From Lepidodermella squamata (taxonomy: Eukaryota > Gastrotricha): DNA of 64,000 bases. The DNA lies in the NCBI GenBank assembly GCA_047495785.1, contig JBLDXI010000032.1, positions 2,852,001-2,916,000 on the forward strand, given 5' to 3'. Positions 46,589 to 58,900 of this stretch are shown in pieces. Within the stretch, counting starts at the first letter, position 1, and each line of letters opens with the position of its first letter. The translations under genes and the position numbers were made by a program. The notes beneath the pieces are model-generated. The model was not told the DNA's origin, did not search any database, and saw only the letters and a list, made by a program, of their open reading frames with translations.

Positions 46589-49500
46589 ATGAGTTCACTA
46601 TTCGGGATGGTTGTTCTGGTTATCACACCCCATATCATATCGGGCTGCTACCCCTCTCATGCCGGCCCGAATCGCCTATGGTTTGTTCCAAATCCCAACA
46701 ATCCAGATGGATTTGCAATTTTTGACAAAATTAAATTCGGGTTCGCCGAAAGTAATATTGTTCGATCTAATGTAACTTAATCAATAATAATTTACATATT
46801 CTTTGAAGATATTGCCGCTGCGGAGAAGCAGTTGATCAAAGACGGCATGTCCATCTGGTCTTCAGCGTTCTGCGTCGAGTTTGACGAGAAGGAAGTTGTA
46901 CCCAGTGACTCCAACGGGGTTATTTTCAACAAAACGAATAGCGGGTTAGTTCCAGTTTTTTGATCATTCCATGGATGATTCATTGGCTAATTAAGCGAAT
47001 GTATCACGGATTACGGCATGGTTGGTACAACGCCGCAGCAAGTCTTGCTATCTCCTGCTTGCTTGAGTGTAAATTGAATAAAATATTATAAATATCTTAA
47101 TTAATTATGTCCTTCTATTTAGAGCGCTGGTGACGTCGCCCATGAATTGGGACACCTTCTTGGTTACGTAGGTTTTTATATCAAAAATTATTCAAGATCG
47201 GCTAATGTTTTCTGTTTGAAGGCCGATGAACATCGAAAGCTTAATCGCGATGACGGTGTAAAAATCGATTTGAGCAAAGCCCAATCGTATGACGATCCTT
47301 AATTTGTTGTCATAATTAGTGAACATTCTGTTTTACAGGTCATCCTATAACTTATTTGAAAAGTCTGCGGTTATGTTGAACAACGATCAAAAAGCGATTT
47401 CATACGACTACGCGTCGATAATGCAGCAAATGGCGACTTACAAAAGTGTTGATGGCAAGTCCCTGACGATCATACCACTCGATTTGATTCACCTGACTGA
47501 AATGGGTCAGCGAAGAAGCGTTACTTTCGATGAAGGATTGCTGTTTACTGGGATGTACTGGTGTGGTGGTAATTTTTTACTAGTTTCAATCCTTACGTTT
47601 CGATACGTCGCTTTTCAGCAAAGCAAATAAACCAGTCTTTGGGTTGTCACGACAAGGGCTATGTATCCATAACGAAGTGCGTCTGCGAACCTGGTTATGA
47701 CGCGCAGGCGAATTGCGCCAGCCTTATTCCGAATGCTCCCGACATTTGCGGGCCGAGTCAACAGGAAATCCGTGTCGCCGGCTGCTCAACCGGCTACATC
47801 GATTTGCCGTCAGGGAACCCGCCGAAAGGTTCAACGTGTGCTTGGAAAATAACAACCGTAAGATTCGAATAAAAAGAGCTACAACTTGCATTATTATTTT
47901 TTTTACTTTGAAGACTGGCTCGGGGCTTGCGTTTGGGTTCGAAGCTAAACCACTGAAAAGTAGCAGAAATTGTTCAAATACCGGTGAGTCGGTTCTTCGA
48001 CAAGTTAATATTGCCAGATGAGTAGTATTTTTTATTTATAGGCGCATTGTGCGATGATTATGTCGAAATTTACGATTCGAAAAAAGTTCAATATCGCCGG
48101 TAAATTTATCTTTCAGTAACGGCGGGCAATTTTGGACAAGATATTCTTCATATATGGTCAAAATTAGTCAAAATTATTTGAGCCATTGTCGTTTTTTATA
48201 TACTCGAAGTTGTCCAAAGTTGTGCGCCGTTCTGCGGAATTACATGAATTTTTCGCCCTAAAATTATTTGCATTTTTTCTCTCAGTTTTTGCACGTGTGG
48301 TATCAGTGCTGGCAGAATTTACACGACGACCTCGGACACCGTGATTGTAACTTTCCACAAGAACACGGACGAAAGTTTCTCGCCGTCTCGACTGAGTTTC
48401 TACGCCTCCTGCAATGGCGTTCCGGCCACTCGGTTAACTCGCGAATGCCGCGTCACCGAGAGTGGTTACGACTACGAAGGGCGGCTAATTGGGCATGCTG
48501 CGAATGGGCGCAAATGCAGGCGCTGGAATTCAGCGCAGATGACATCGTCCTGGTACGATTTCCCGCGTGGTGTGGTGCCGAATTACGGCGTTTGCCGGAA
48601 TCCGACGTCGGAGCCCAAGGCGTACTGCTACGGCGATGGTGGAAACACGCCACAATTTTGTAAAATCAAGAAGTGCGGTAAGGAAAAAATGCTGAAATCC
48701 ATTCAATAATCTATAACCAACTTACCAAAATCAATTAAAAATAATAACCGACTTAATATTATACAGTCTGTACCATAAATGTTGGTTAAAGTTTTCTCCT
48801 TGCCATTTCACCAATCGTGGAATTTTTCCTCGAACCGTCGATCGCTGGAAAAAGGACTCTCGCTTGATTTTTTTTAGTCATAGATCATCTTTGTGCCATG
48901 AGCGGAAGGGAAGTATACCATATCAGCAAATATCTCATTTTTTAAGATCGCGAATGGCAAACTTTCAGAACTCATATTTGACCGTTAACAAAAGTCGCGC
49001 AATAAAATTTGATAGCCTTGCACAGTCGAGATATTTTTGGGGTAATCTGAGGTGAGGAATCTTGCTAGATATTCAAAAATTTTGATGGAATCAAGCTAGT
49101 GCTTCCCCGTCAACTTGAATCGATAGGCCTTGCGGCGACACTTTGGTGGTCTCCCGTCTTTTGAGGTGGATGGTAGCCTCCTTGGGTTCTGCATTTTGAA
49201 AATTCAAAATCCTCAAGATAAACTGAGTAGGGACATCTAGGAATCCATGAATCATCCCTCTTAAAACTTTCATTTGCTGGAAAATACAGAAAATACGTCA
49301 AACCCGACTTTTCACTTGTCAGTGGCGGTTCTATCTCTCCAATCGCGAACCGTTCCGAATGTTAATTTATTTTAGAAATCTTTCATAAAAAGGCTATTAA
49401 TTTTCGGTTGCCAAATTTTCAAACCTTGTTCATTTAGAACCCTACGTGCGGTGCGTCACAAGTGATGGGAAGAAATTTGCCGGCTGTCGACCATTGTCAA

Positions 49501-50697
49501 GCGGCTGCGGGGCTATGGAATCACGAGTTTGTTTTTTGGGGGAATTATGAGCAAATAGCGATGAAACTGATTTGAAATGCCCGCCTTTTAGCTTGTTCCT
49601 TTCGATTCGACTAAGTCTCCGTCCGAACTCATCTACATTGATCACATGGCATGCAGATATGGAGTAGGTCATATTTTCAATTAATTTCCGTTTCGATTAT
49701 GCCGTAATCATTTTCAGAGAGCTAGATGCTGCTTTTCGCTGGCGGATAAAACGTATCATGTTAGCTCTGGAGCTGCGAAATGTGGAAGCAATCAATACAA
49801 AGTAACACTAATTTATAGGTCAGGTATTTATGACCTGACTCGGCTGTTTTTTAGCTTGCTATTTTCGATAAACTCTACCCGGTGAAATTCCGTGAGAATT
49901 ACGACGAAGCTGTTGAAAAATGCAGCGAAAACGTATGCCTAGCAGCTTTAAGAAAGGTCATCCATTTTTAAATAATTTTGTGAGCAGACAAGCGTGAAAC
50001 GCTGTTCCGATAACAATGGCGCTATCGTCACGTGTGTTGGCGTCCAACAACAGTGTCCCAATGGGCTCACGCCTTTCGGCACTTATTCGTCCTTCGCAAA
50101 CTGTAAACTCGGGGTATGATAAAAAGCTCCTTCGAAGCTATTCAATTGCTCACCCTTTGCTGTTGTTTTCACAGGACACTTTCAGGTATTGCTCTAAAAA
50201 GAATTCCTCGAAAGCCCGTTGCGTTGACGCCCGACAGCAATGCGACTCTCAAACTGAGGATGATGTAAGATTTTTTGCCTGAAATCAGCCATTTTTTCAA
50301 TGACTTTTTATTCCAGTCGTATTCTGTTTTCGATCAATCGACCGATTTCTCCGTCAATCTGGCGCAGTGCCTCGACGCCGGTTTCGCAATGTGCTACGAC
50401 AAATCGGATGGAATGTCGAAGGGCTGTTACAAGGCGTCGACTTGTGTTGGCAATTTGCAGCTCGATGTCACTCGGCTGTTTTCAACCAAAGACGCCTGTG
50501 AATACCACGTCACTAACAACTTGCAATCTGCCTTTTCGCCCGATCTCATCTCGCAAAAGGTCGACGAGCTGTTGAAGCTGCACGAGGACAAGCTGGCTGG
50601 GAGGAGCGAGGCCGATTTGCAGTTGGCTAGGTACATAGCCACGCGTTACGTAACGGCTCAACAGCCTGAAGAACACCAAGAAGTTCCTTATCCATGA
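46589..50697 (+). CDS. Astacin-like / EGF / CUB / kringle secreted protein 4
   Basis: Exons 46589-46751, 46809-46944, 46996-47068, 47123-47167, 47222-47286, 47339-47568, 47619-47857, 47914-47983, 48042-48099, 48286-48677, 49438-49526, 49592-49663, 49718-49801, 49855-49932, 49988-50113, 50175-50264, 50317-50697; all phases agree, 796 residues. A signal peptide (MSSLFGMVVLVITPHIISG) is followed directly by the astacin-like domain. The zinc motif is HELGHLLGYADEH and the Met-turn SIMQQ. EGF (CVCEPGYD), CUB and kringle (CRNPTSEPKAYC) are complete. Cys-rich tail ends HQEVPYP. Introns are short except intron 10 (760 nt), in which no feature was recognised. Confidence 0.88.
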
Positions 50698-50862
50698 TAA
50701 TGACTTATAAATTATATTTCGTGAGAAGTTGGTGATTGTGACTATAAATAGTTCAAGTAATAAAAAAACTACTTAATTTCTTCTTAGCGATAAAATTCAG
50801 GAAAACACTGATAAGAGTTCGAATTGCATGAAATAATCTCGACTTGACCTATTTGCATTTGA

Positions 50863-52015
50863 TTTTTTGCGAGAACTCTATTACAAAAAACGGCTAGCAA
50901 TAACTCATTTGAATGTCCCTCAGGGACGAGTTATCATCCTATCAGTGACGTTTGCTGTGTTGGATTCTACGTTGCAACCCTCATTAACAGTTATGTAACA
51001 CCCTGCATCATTTTCGGCGGAATCTTCATGAGCCTATTATCTTACCGAACTTTGAGTGGAATTACCGTCACCCGCGATGCATCGGTTTTATACAAACTAA
51101 AATACCACCTACCTGTTCATTACTTGATGAAAGCTATCACACTGAATGCCGGCATGTTTTTCATCACCTCAATACCACATGTCATGTACTACTGCTCGAC
51201 AATCGATGCGATTTGCGGGCAGGGCGCGTCGAAAGCTTGGAATTACGCTGTACTCATTGCCGCGTGGACGACGGGAATGTTCGGCAATGACGTCGCTCAT
51301 TGGGTGTCATATTGCCTTGTCGTCCTATACGGCATCGAACGGTGTTACAGGCTGACTCGATCGCGAACTCTTGATTCGCAAAAAATGCCAATGTACGCGC
51401 ATTTTTTAGCTATCCAGGTATGAAAAAATTCAGGAAAAATTCAGATTTTTAGTGAATTTTTTATACTAGGTTGGGCTTATTATCGGTATGACGCAAACTA
51501 ACAAGTTCGCTGTGGTAAAAATGCCTGATATTGGCTGGGCTCTAGTCTCGAAAGATGAGACGGCGGGTCGAGATCCTTTCCAGCTGTATGTGTTCAAACA
51601 ATTCATGGCAATTGCTACATATTGTCTCGCAATCGGCTCATATTTTCTCATTGGAAAATCGCTGTTTATCGCGTGGTTCCTAACTAAAAGCGTCGATACA
51701 ATGAATTATTCTCAGCGGCGTCGAAGTCGAAATAGCCTGTTGGTTAACGAACGGGAGCGAAATTTGACGTGGATCTACATGGCGATAGCAACGCTATTCA
51801 CGTTGCACCTGCTCAGTAAAATTGTTGATTTTATCGTCAATTCGCACCTGACTAGTCTCGGTGACGCGGCTGATCCTTATTCTGTGTGCAATTTTAACGG
51901 GTTTATGCCTGAAGTCAGCAACATCCTTCTGGATCTCAGCGAGTTGTCTGCAGCTTCAATGGGTTGCTTGATTAGCAAACGCATCAGCCTTATTAATAGA
52001 TATAACTTGCCGTAG
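50863..52015 (+). CDS. Seven-transmembrane receptor-like protein, start unresolved
   Basis: Exons (open from 50863)-51417 and 51470-52015 (phase 0). The protein is a paralogue of the receptor at 15879-16963: the intron is at the same place, and it carries HWVSYCLVVLYGIERCYRLT where the other has HWSNFILIACYGVERFFMLT. The frame is open upstream to a stop at 50860, but the first in-frame ATG (51028) lies inside the first membrane segment. The true start is therefore in an unseen exon, or the 5' end is damaged. It sits between two protease-like genes on the same strand. Confidence 0.68.
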
Positions 52016-52193
52016 AATTATTTCAAATAAAAAGTCTTAAGGTGATCGCAATAAAATGAAAAATTCCTGTTCCAGTTAAGAGGTTGTCTGGTCGCGTGCT
52101 TTTTTTGAATTGAAATAATCTGATCGCGTGCAAAGTTGAAGTTTATTCCCTTCAGCTTCATCGTGAAACTTTTTTCGATTTTTTGGCGTTGCT

Positions 52194-55100
52194 ATGTTGG
52201 CTACCTTTTATTTTCCACTGCTCGTCCTAGCGACGATTTTTTCCCAATCGTTGGGGTATCCAGCTGCTTACAAGATTTTCGCCCCATACGTTGGGCCCAA
52301 TGATGCGTGGCCGACGGGCATCAGCATCAAATACCATCTTTCAGACAGTGAGTCCAGATTATTTTCAAAAATCTTTCTTCAATTTTTACCATAATTAATT
52401 AAGGCCTGACAAATGGCGAAAAGACAGTGATTAGGCAAGCTATATCCTGGTGGACCTCTCGGACATGTTTGGTATTTTTGGAAAAAGCGAGTCTGAACCT
52501 AAACCAGCCTGGAATTATTTTCACGAAAAAATCCTCAGGGTAGTAGCAAATTTTCTGATTAGAAGCCGCCTTAATTAACTTTATTTTCTGTTCCAGGGAA
52601 TGTGTTACAGATATCGGGCGAGTTGGAAATACTCCTCAGACAGTCGAATTATCGCCGGCCTGTATCAGGGTCTGTTAATTGCCTCCATTCAATTTATTTA
52701 TTTATTTTTATATCAATTTTTAGAGTGTTGGAACGATTGCGCATGAGATCGGTCACATTTTAGGATATGTGAGCCAATTTTTCGCAAACATTTCGTTCAA
52801 TAAATAATACCATTTCTTATAGATCGACGAGCATCAACGATACCGTCGTGATCAAGCGATTTCAATCGATTTAAAATCTGTCAGAGCGTAAGAAATTTAA
52901 AGCCGGCTATATACCGCCTAATCACCCAACCGTGAAATCAATAGGTCACTATGGGATAATTTTGACAAATTGACACCGTCGAACAACGCCTTCAAGTATT
53001 GGTACGATTTCGCGTCGATAATGCAGCAGCCTACTACTTACCTTACGTCCTTCACCGGAGCTAGAACTATCATTCCGAAAGATCCTTTGAATGTTAACAT
53101 TATGGGGCAAAGGAACGACCTTTCCTACCTTGACGGGTTGAGAATGGCTGCGATTTATGGCTGCTTTGGTACGTAGCGTAATTTCGCAATTTCAGGTATA
53201 TCAGTTTTATCTTTTAGCTAAGGTTACGAATAGCTGCCACAAACGGGGTTACCAAACTCCGAATGGTTGCATTTGCAAAGCGGGCTATGATAGCCAGACG
53301 TCTTGCAACACCCTGATACCCCTCAATCCGGCGGTATGTGGCAATGGCCCACAGGAAATTGTCGTGCCAGGGTGCGCAACTGGTTTCATTGATCTACCCT
53401 CTGGAAATCCGCCTATTGGGTCTACATGCGTTTGGAAAATCAAATCGGTTACTACATCAAATTCTATTGTTAAAAAATTAAAATTAATTTTTTTCAGAGT
53501 GATGATGGAGCAAGCTTTGCTTTTGGCTTTGACTCTCGGCCCTTGAAGAGTGATCGAGACTGCGCAAAAATGGGTAAAAAAAATTTGGAAAATTTTGAAA
53601 AACCTCCGAAAAATTCGTTTTTTTGTCAGGTCCCATTTGCGAAGATTACGTTGAAATTTATGACCCAGTGACCGAGAAATCAAGCCGGTAAAAAATTTGT
53701 AATTTATTTGTACATTTTTAAGGTTGATTTTTTCAGATTTTGCACCTGCGGTATAAGCGCCGGCAGGGTGTTCAAATCTGCGTCCTCTGAAGTCATAGTC
53801 ATTTTCCGAAAATTCACCAACGAAAATTTTGAAACTTCACGCCTCGGTTTCTACGCGACGTGCAGTTGGCAACCGGCTACGGCATTGACCAGGGAGTGCC
53901 AGATTACCGAAACCGGGTATGATTACGAAGGCTCAGTGGCGAGATCGGCCTCGGGACATAAGTGCCTGCCGTGGCCTGTTCTTAGCTATGTCAGCGACTA
54001 CGACTTCCCGAAAGGCATTGTCTTGGCTAACAGCGGTGTTTGCCGCAATCCAACTTCAGCCGAACAGGCGTTTTGTTTCATTCATGCGAGGAACCCAGTT
54101 CAATCACCCTGTAGCTTGAAAAAATGCGGTTAGAAATTCAGCCTCAAATTTCTGCTTAATATTTTTCGATTTTGTTTATCCCGCAGAGCCATATGTTAGG
54201 TGTATAAAGGGCCTGAGACACAGGGAATTCTCTGCCTGCCGCCCGCTAGAACTCGGCTGTTTACGCTATGAGAATCAAGTTAGCTTCAATTTATTTTTCA
54301 AAAAAATATCAATAGTTATCTCAATTTTTTCCAAAGCTTGAACCGTTCGATGACGAGGGCAGTCCATCGGAACTCGTGTATATCGATCACATGGCATGCA
54401 GATTCGGGGTTTGAGAAATTTTATAAAATTTAGGTTGAAATACGATTTTTTCAATAGAGAGCCAAGTGCTGCTTCTCCTGGGCATCGAAATTATACCACC
54501 ACGGCTCTGCAGAAGCTCCGTGTGCCAGCAATCAATTTCAAGTAAAATATTTAAAAATTGCCTGATATTTGTCAATTTTTTTCTCAGCTTGAAATCTACA
54601 ACAAACCATATCCAGCTATTTTTGGCGACAATTTTCACAGCGCTGTCTCAACATGCACGGATAAAGTTATTTGCAAATTTTTTCGAACTATCAATATTCG
54701 AGAATTTGTTTTAAGGTGGCTGTTAAACGATGCGCTGACAGGCACGATAAAACGGTTGTCTGCGTTTCGGTTAAGAAACACTGCCCGGATCATTTGAAAG
54801 AAGGAAAGGTCTATCTATCGTACGCTAACTGCTATCTGGGGGTCAGTTTTCAAGAAATGTATTCGCGTTAAAAACTAATTTTTTTTACAGGATGCCTTCA
54901 GATTCTGTGTTGCTAAGGACAAATCAGCCCGCTGTATTGACGCCCGGCAGCATTGTGATAAGAAAAATGAAGTCGAGGTTTTAATTTCAAATTCCAAATT
55001 ATTTCGTTTTATTCCTCGGTTTTTATACGCAGACCGGCCATTTCGGGGAATCAGCCGAGTTTGCGAAGAATTTAGGCAGATGTCTCAACAACGGATTCGC

Positions 55101-55446
55101 AATTTGCATAGATAGAAACAACGGCAATGCAAGAAGCTGTTGCAAAGTGTCATCGCCCGGATCGTTGCAGCTCGTTTTGAACAAACTTTTCGCCACAAAA
55201 GCGGCGTGTGAAGCGAGAAAAATGCTGCTCCAATCGTCGGCATCACGCCGCTCCGACCTGCTGGATACTATCGAGATGAAGGCTGCGGATGTTGTGGCTG
55301 AAAATCGCGAAGAGTTCGATAAATTGAACGATGTTCAAAAAGCCTACGCTGAACAATTCGCTAAATTGTTTGTTCTTTCTCGCCTTGACGATGAGAAAAC
55401 CGAAAATCCTATCCCTAAACTTGACAAGGAGGATGAGAATTTATGA
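52194..55446 (+). CDS. Astacin-like / EGF / CUB / kringle secreted protein 5
   Basis: Exons 52194-52347, 52404-52539, 52597-52669, 52724-52768, 52823-52887, 52945-53168, 53218-53447, 53498-53573, 53630-53687, 53737-54128, 54187-54278, 54337-54408, 54458-54541, 54588-54665, 54716-54841, 54891-54977, 55033-55446; phases agree, 801 residues. It is the most diverged member but has all 17 exons. Signal peptide, then the astacin-like domain with HEIGHILGYIDEH and SIMQQ. EGF (CHKRGY...CICKAGYD), CUB and kringle (CRNPTSAEQAFC) follow. The Cys-rich tail keeps its cysteines but ends in a different acidic sequence (KLDKEDENL). Because even this member has Asp at the third ligand site, the change predates the duplications. 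Confidence 0.88.
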
Positions 55447-55946
55447 ACTTTTTGAGATTCAGTGAACTAGAACTTTCTTGATCAGTAAATATTTTAGAAA
55501 ATAAAATACAGCCGCCTTAATTAAGTACTTATACTGCGGCAGTCGCTTTGTTTGTTTGTCTCGCGTTTTATTTCTCGCTATTAGCCGTCGGTGACATAAA
55601 CAACCAGCCTGACTCTCAAATGCGGCACACGTTTTTTTGCACTGCTTATAACGTGTCGCTTTGCGCAAGGTGAGTGCTTATATATGCGCAAAGCGTAAAA
55701 ATTTGCGCATCGACCAGAGCATAAAATATACCAGCGTATACACTTATTCTCGTCGTATTCTCGCCATTATTTACCGCTGCAATGCTCGTAGCAAAATGCA
55801 GCCTTTCTATTCAATCCATGTAAAAGCCGACTTTTAACATACAACTACTTGATAAAATTCATTGATATTATCAAAGTTTCAACAAAATGATACAGTTACT
55901 CATCTACATTTCATTTAAAGTCTCTTGCGCCAAAATGAAGTAAAAA

Positions 55947-58900
55947 ATGACCGAGCCGGAAGAGGTAATTCAAAATTTGCATACTAATTATTATTAATAT
56001 TTCGAAATTTATAGACGTACCTGAGACGATTACATACCTATGCTAAGGAAAATTTCCATTTCCGAACGTGCTGTCGATATGTGAAAGTCGACTTTTCAAT
56101 AGACAAAGGTGCTAAAAATGGATTTTTCGCCAAGTTTGTCCAGTCCATTTTTAGGGACAACATATTTTTAAATCGATTTATTTCCATAGAGATGATTGCG
56201 CTTGTGGTCGGCCTTTATCCTGGCACTCAGACATCAAGGCTCAAGGACCATCGACGTCATCGACTGCCGCTGAAAATAGCCCAGCGAAAACTACCGAAAC
56301 TGGCGATTCTGATTCTTGGGATCAATCGAATCTCTCAAATGCACCTTATTGGTCACCCGAATCTGACACAATCACTCAACCGTGCAATGCGTGTGGGAAA
56401 CTTATTTTCACGCCCGGTGATGGTTTTGATGATTCAACCATCGTGCCAGGAGCTTCGGCGTATTTTGTCCGCCTATCGCCAGACCCGTCTCATGTTTACA
56501 TGGAGAACTTATATCGGTTACTGACCTCGAAACAATACATGTCCCTACCTGCCCCGCAGTTGGTCATCGAAATCGCTGGAATGGCTCGAAAATTGCAGCA
56601 TGTCGATCAGGAAATTATTGAAAAATTTACGAGCGGTTTGATTAAGGCGGCGCGGACAGCTCGAGCTTGGGTTGTAACAGCTGGCACAAATGCGGGCGTT
56701 CACGGCCTGGTTGGCGATGCGGTGTCTAAGGCACGCATGAGTTATCTCGAGAAGAAAATAACTTGCCTCGGAATAGCGAGTTGGGGCATTGTCGAAGGCC
56801 GTGAGAATTTAATTCACCACGCAACGGCCTCTCCGTCCGAAAATCAGGGTTTCGTTAAGGAGGATGACGTCGCTATTGAAATGGACACGCTTCACTGCTT
56901 TCAGCCCCATCTTTACACTTTAAAACGACCTGAACACTGTAATATGGCAGCTCCTATAAATCCGGGCCATGACAGTTTTATTTTTATTGATAACGGCCGC
57001 GAAAAACGATTCGGGGAAGAGTTGGTATTTCGCGCAAGATTCTTGCATTACTTATCGCAAAAAACGATGCGAAGTCACGGCGGTTCGCCCATTTCGACGC
57101 CGTTAGTTTTACTTGTCGTCGGCGGTGGCGTGAACACCCTGAAAACCGTGGAAATGTCTATCGTCAGCAATTTGGTGAGTATAACAGACTTCGACGATGG
57201 CGATTTGGATCGCGATTTCGATACGAAATCACTCGGGCGTGAAAGCCCGGAAGATACGCCTAAATTGAGGCGAGGTCGGTCGATGAAGATCACTGCTGAT
57301 CAGTTACCGAACCGTAACTGGGCCAGACCGGCTGTTATTTTGCCAAATTTCGGCGGAGTTGGTGACTTACTAGCCTATGCTTATGAAATTACATCCCTCC
57401 CGTCGGAAAAAGAAACGCAAAGCAGTAATCGAAACTCTGTTCAGCTGAGGTATGAATAATCAGTATACTTTTATAGATGATCTCAAGATTCTTTAAATAG
57501 AATGCTCAAGACTAGAAGCGCTTTCCCCGATGATTTCGATCATCGAATCAAGAGGCATCCAGCTTTCGATCAAATCCTTCAATTCGTGCATGAATCAGTC
57601 AGGCGTGACGAGGGTGTAATGGTCATCAAAAGACTCAGAAATTGCCTGAAAAATCGGCACATGGTAAATCTATTCAATTTCTTCTATTTTTTCTATATTT
57701 TTGTCATCTGATTTTAGATGACTGTTGTCGATTTGACTGAGGAACATGACTTCGTTCCGCTTGACCATGCAATTTTGAATGCTATTTTAAAATCGCAAAA
57801 TACCTCACCTGGGGCAACATTTGAGTTGGCTCAAATTTGGAACAGAATCGACGTGGCAAAGCGGCTGTTGTCTCAACACGAGAAAGAAATCAGCCAACAA
57901 ATCGACATGAAATCAGCGCTTCATCGAGCTGTTATATTTGGGCAATGCGAATTCTTCAAACTCATCCTCGAATACGGCTTTGTAGAGTTGAATTCCTATC
58001 TGACGCTGTACCAAATTCGCAACTTTTACACAGACGTAAGCCCAGGATTATTTATTAAGGCGGATTTTTTTTTAATTTTCCGCTGTCGTTCAGATTTTTC
58101 TTAAGCGACGGGGCAAAACTGGGAAAGCGACTTGCGTTTGGTTATTTCGAAGTTTATTGCTCAATCAAACGTCAGAAAAAACGCTATCAGACCCAGCGAA
58201 TCCAAGACTATTATACCATATCGGTGCAATTATCTCGAATCTTCTCGGCTGTTACATGGGCAACGCGTTTTTAGCTGAAAAATCTTTCGAAAAGCACAAC
58301 CATCGATCGGCTGATATTCCAGCTCAAACAGCATTTTTATTGCTGTCTTACGAAACGAGCAAACGTGACCTATTTTTATTGCAACTGCTTACTCATCGCC
58401 GCGATTTTGCGACCTACATTTGGAAAAAAGGTCACGACCACATCGGGTCTGCCCTCATGGCTGCGATATTTCTCAAATCGTTATCGAACTCAGCTAATCG
58501 CCTTGACATGACTGATTTAGGCTCTGTCTACCAAGAATCAGCCTTGGATTGGGAGAATAAGGCTATTTCACTACTAAGTGCTTGTTACGAACAGGATCCT
58601 TTAGCAACAGGGCGTCTTTTGACCCGCAGTCTATTGACATGGCAGGGTCTTACTGTACTCGAAATGGCTCATTATGGCAAGGTTATGACATTTATGGAAC
58701 AGCCGGCTGTTCAAACCACCTTAATGTCAGCCTGGCTCGGACGAATGGCGACTTTTACCTCGAAACGGCTGATTTATGCCGCTCTACTGCCTCCCCTTAC
58801 TCCTTTTTTGATCTTCAAAATTCGATTCGAGAAAAGTGTTGCGAATCAAGGAATGAACTCGCTGGCTGTCCCGCATTACTTGCCGCCCTCGGGCACTCCG

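Noticed and set aside
57170-57300. Possible intron in the TRPM third exon (GTGAGTATAACAG)
   Set aside because: The frame stays open through it and the downstream phases fit only if it is kept as coding; alternative splicing cannot be excluded.
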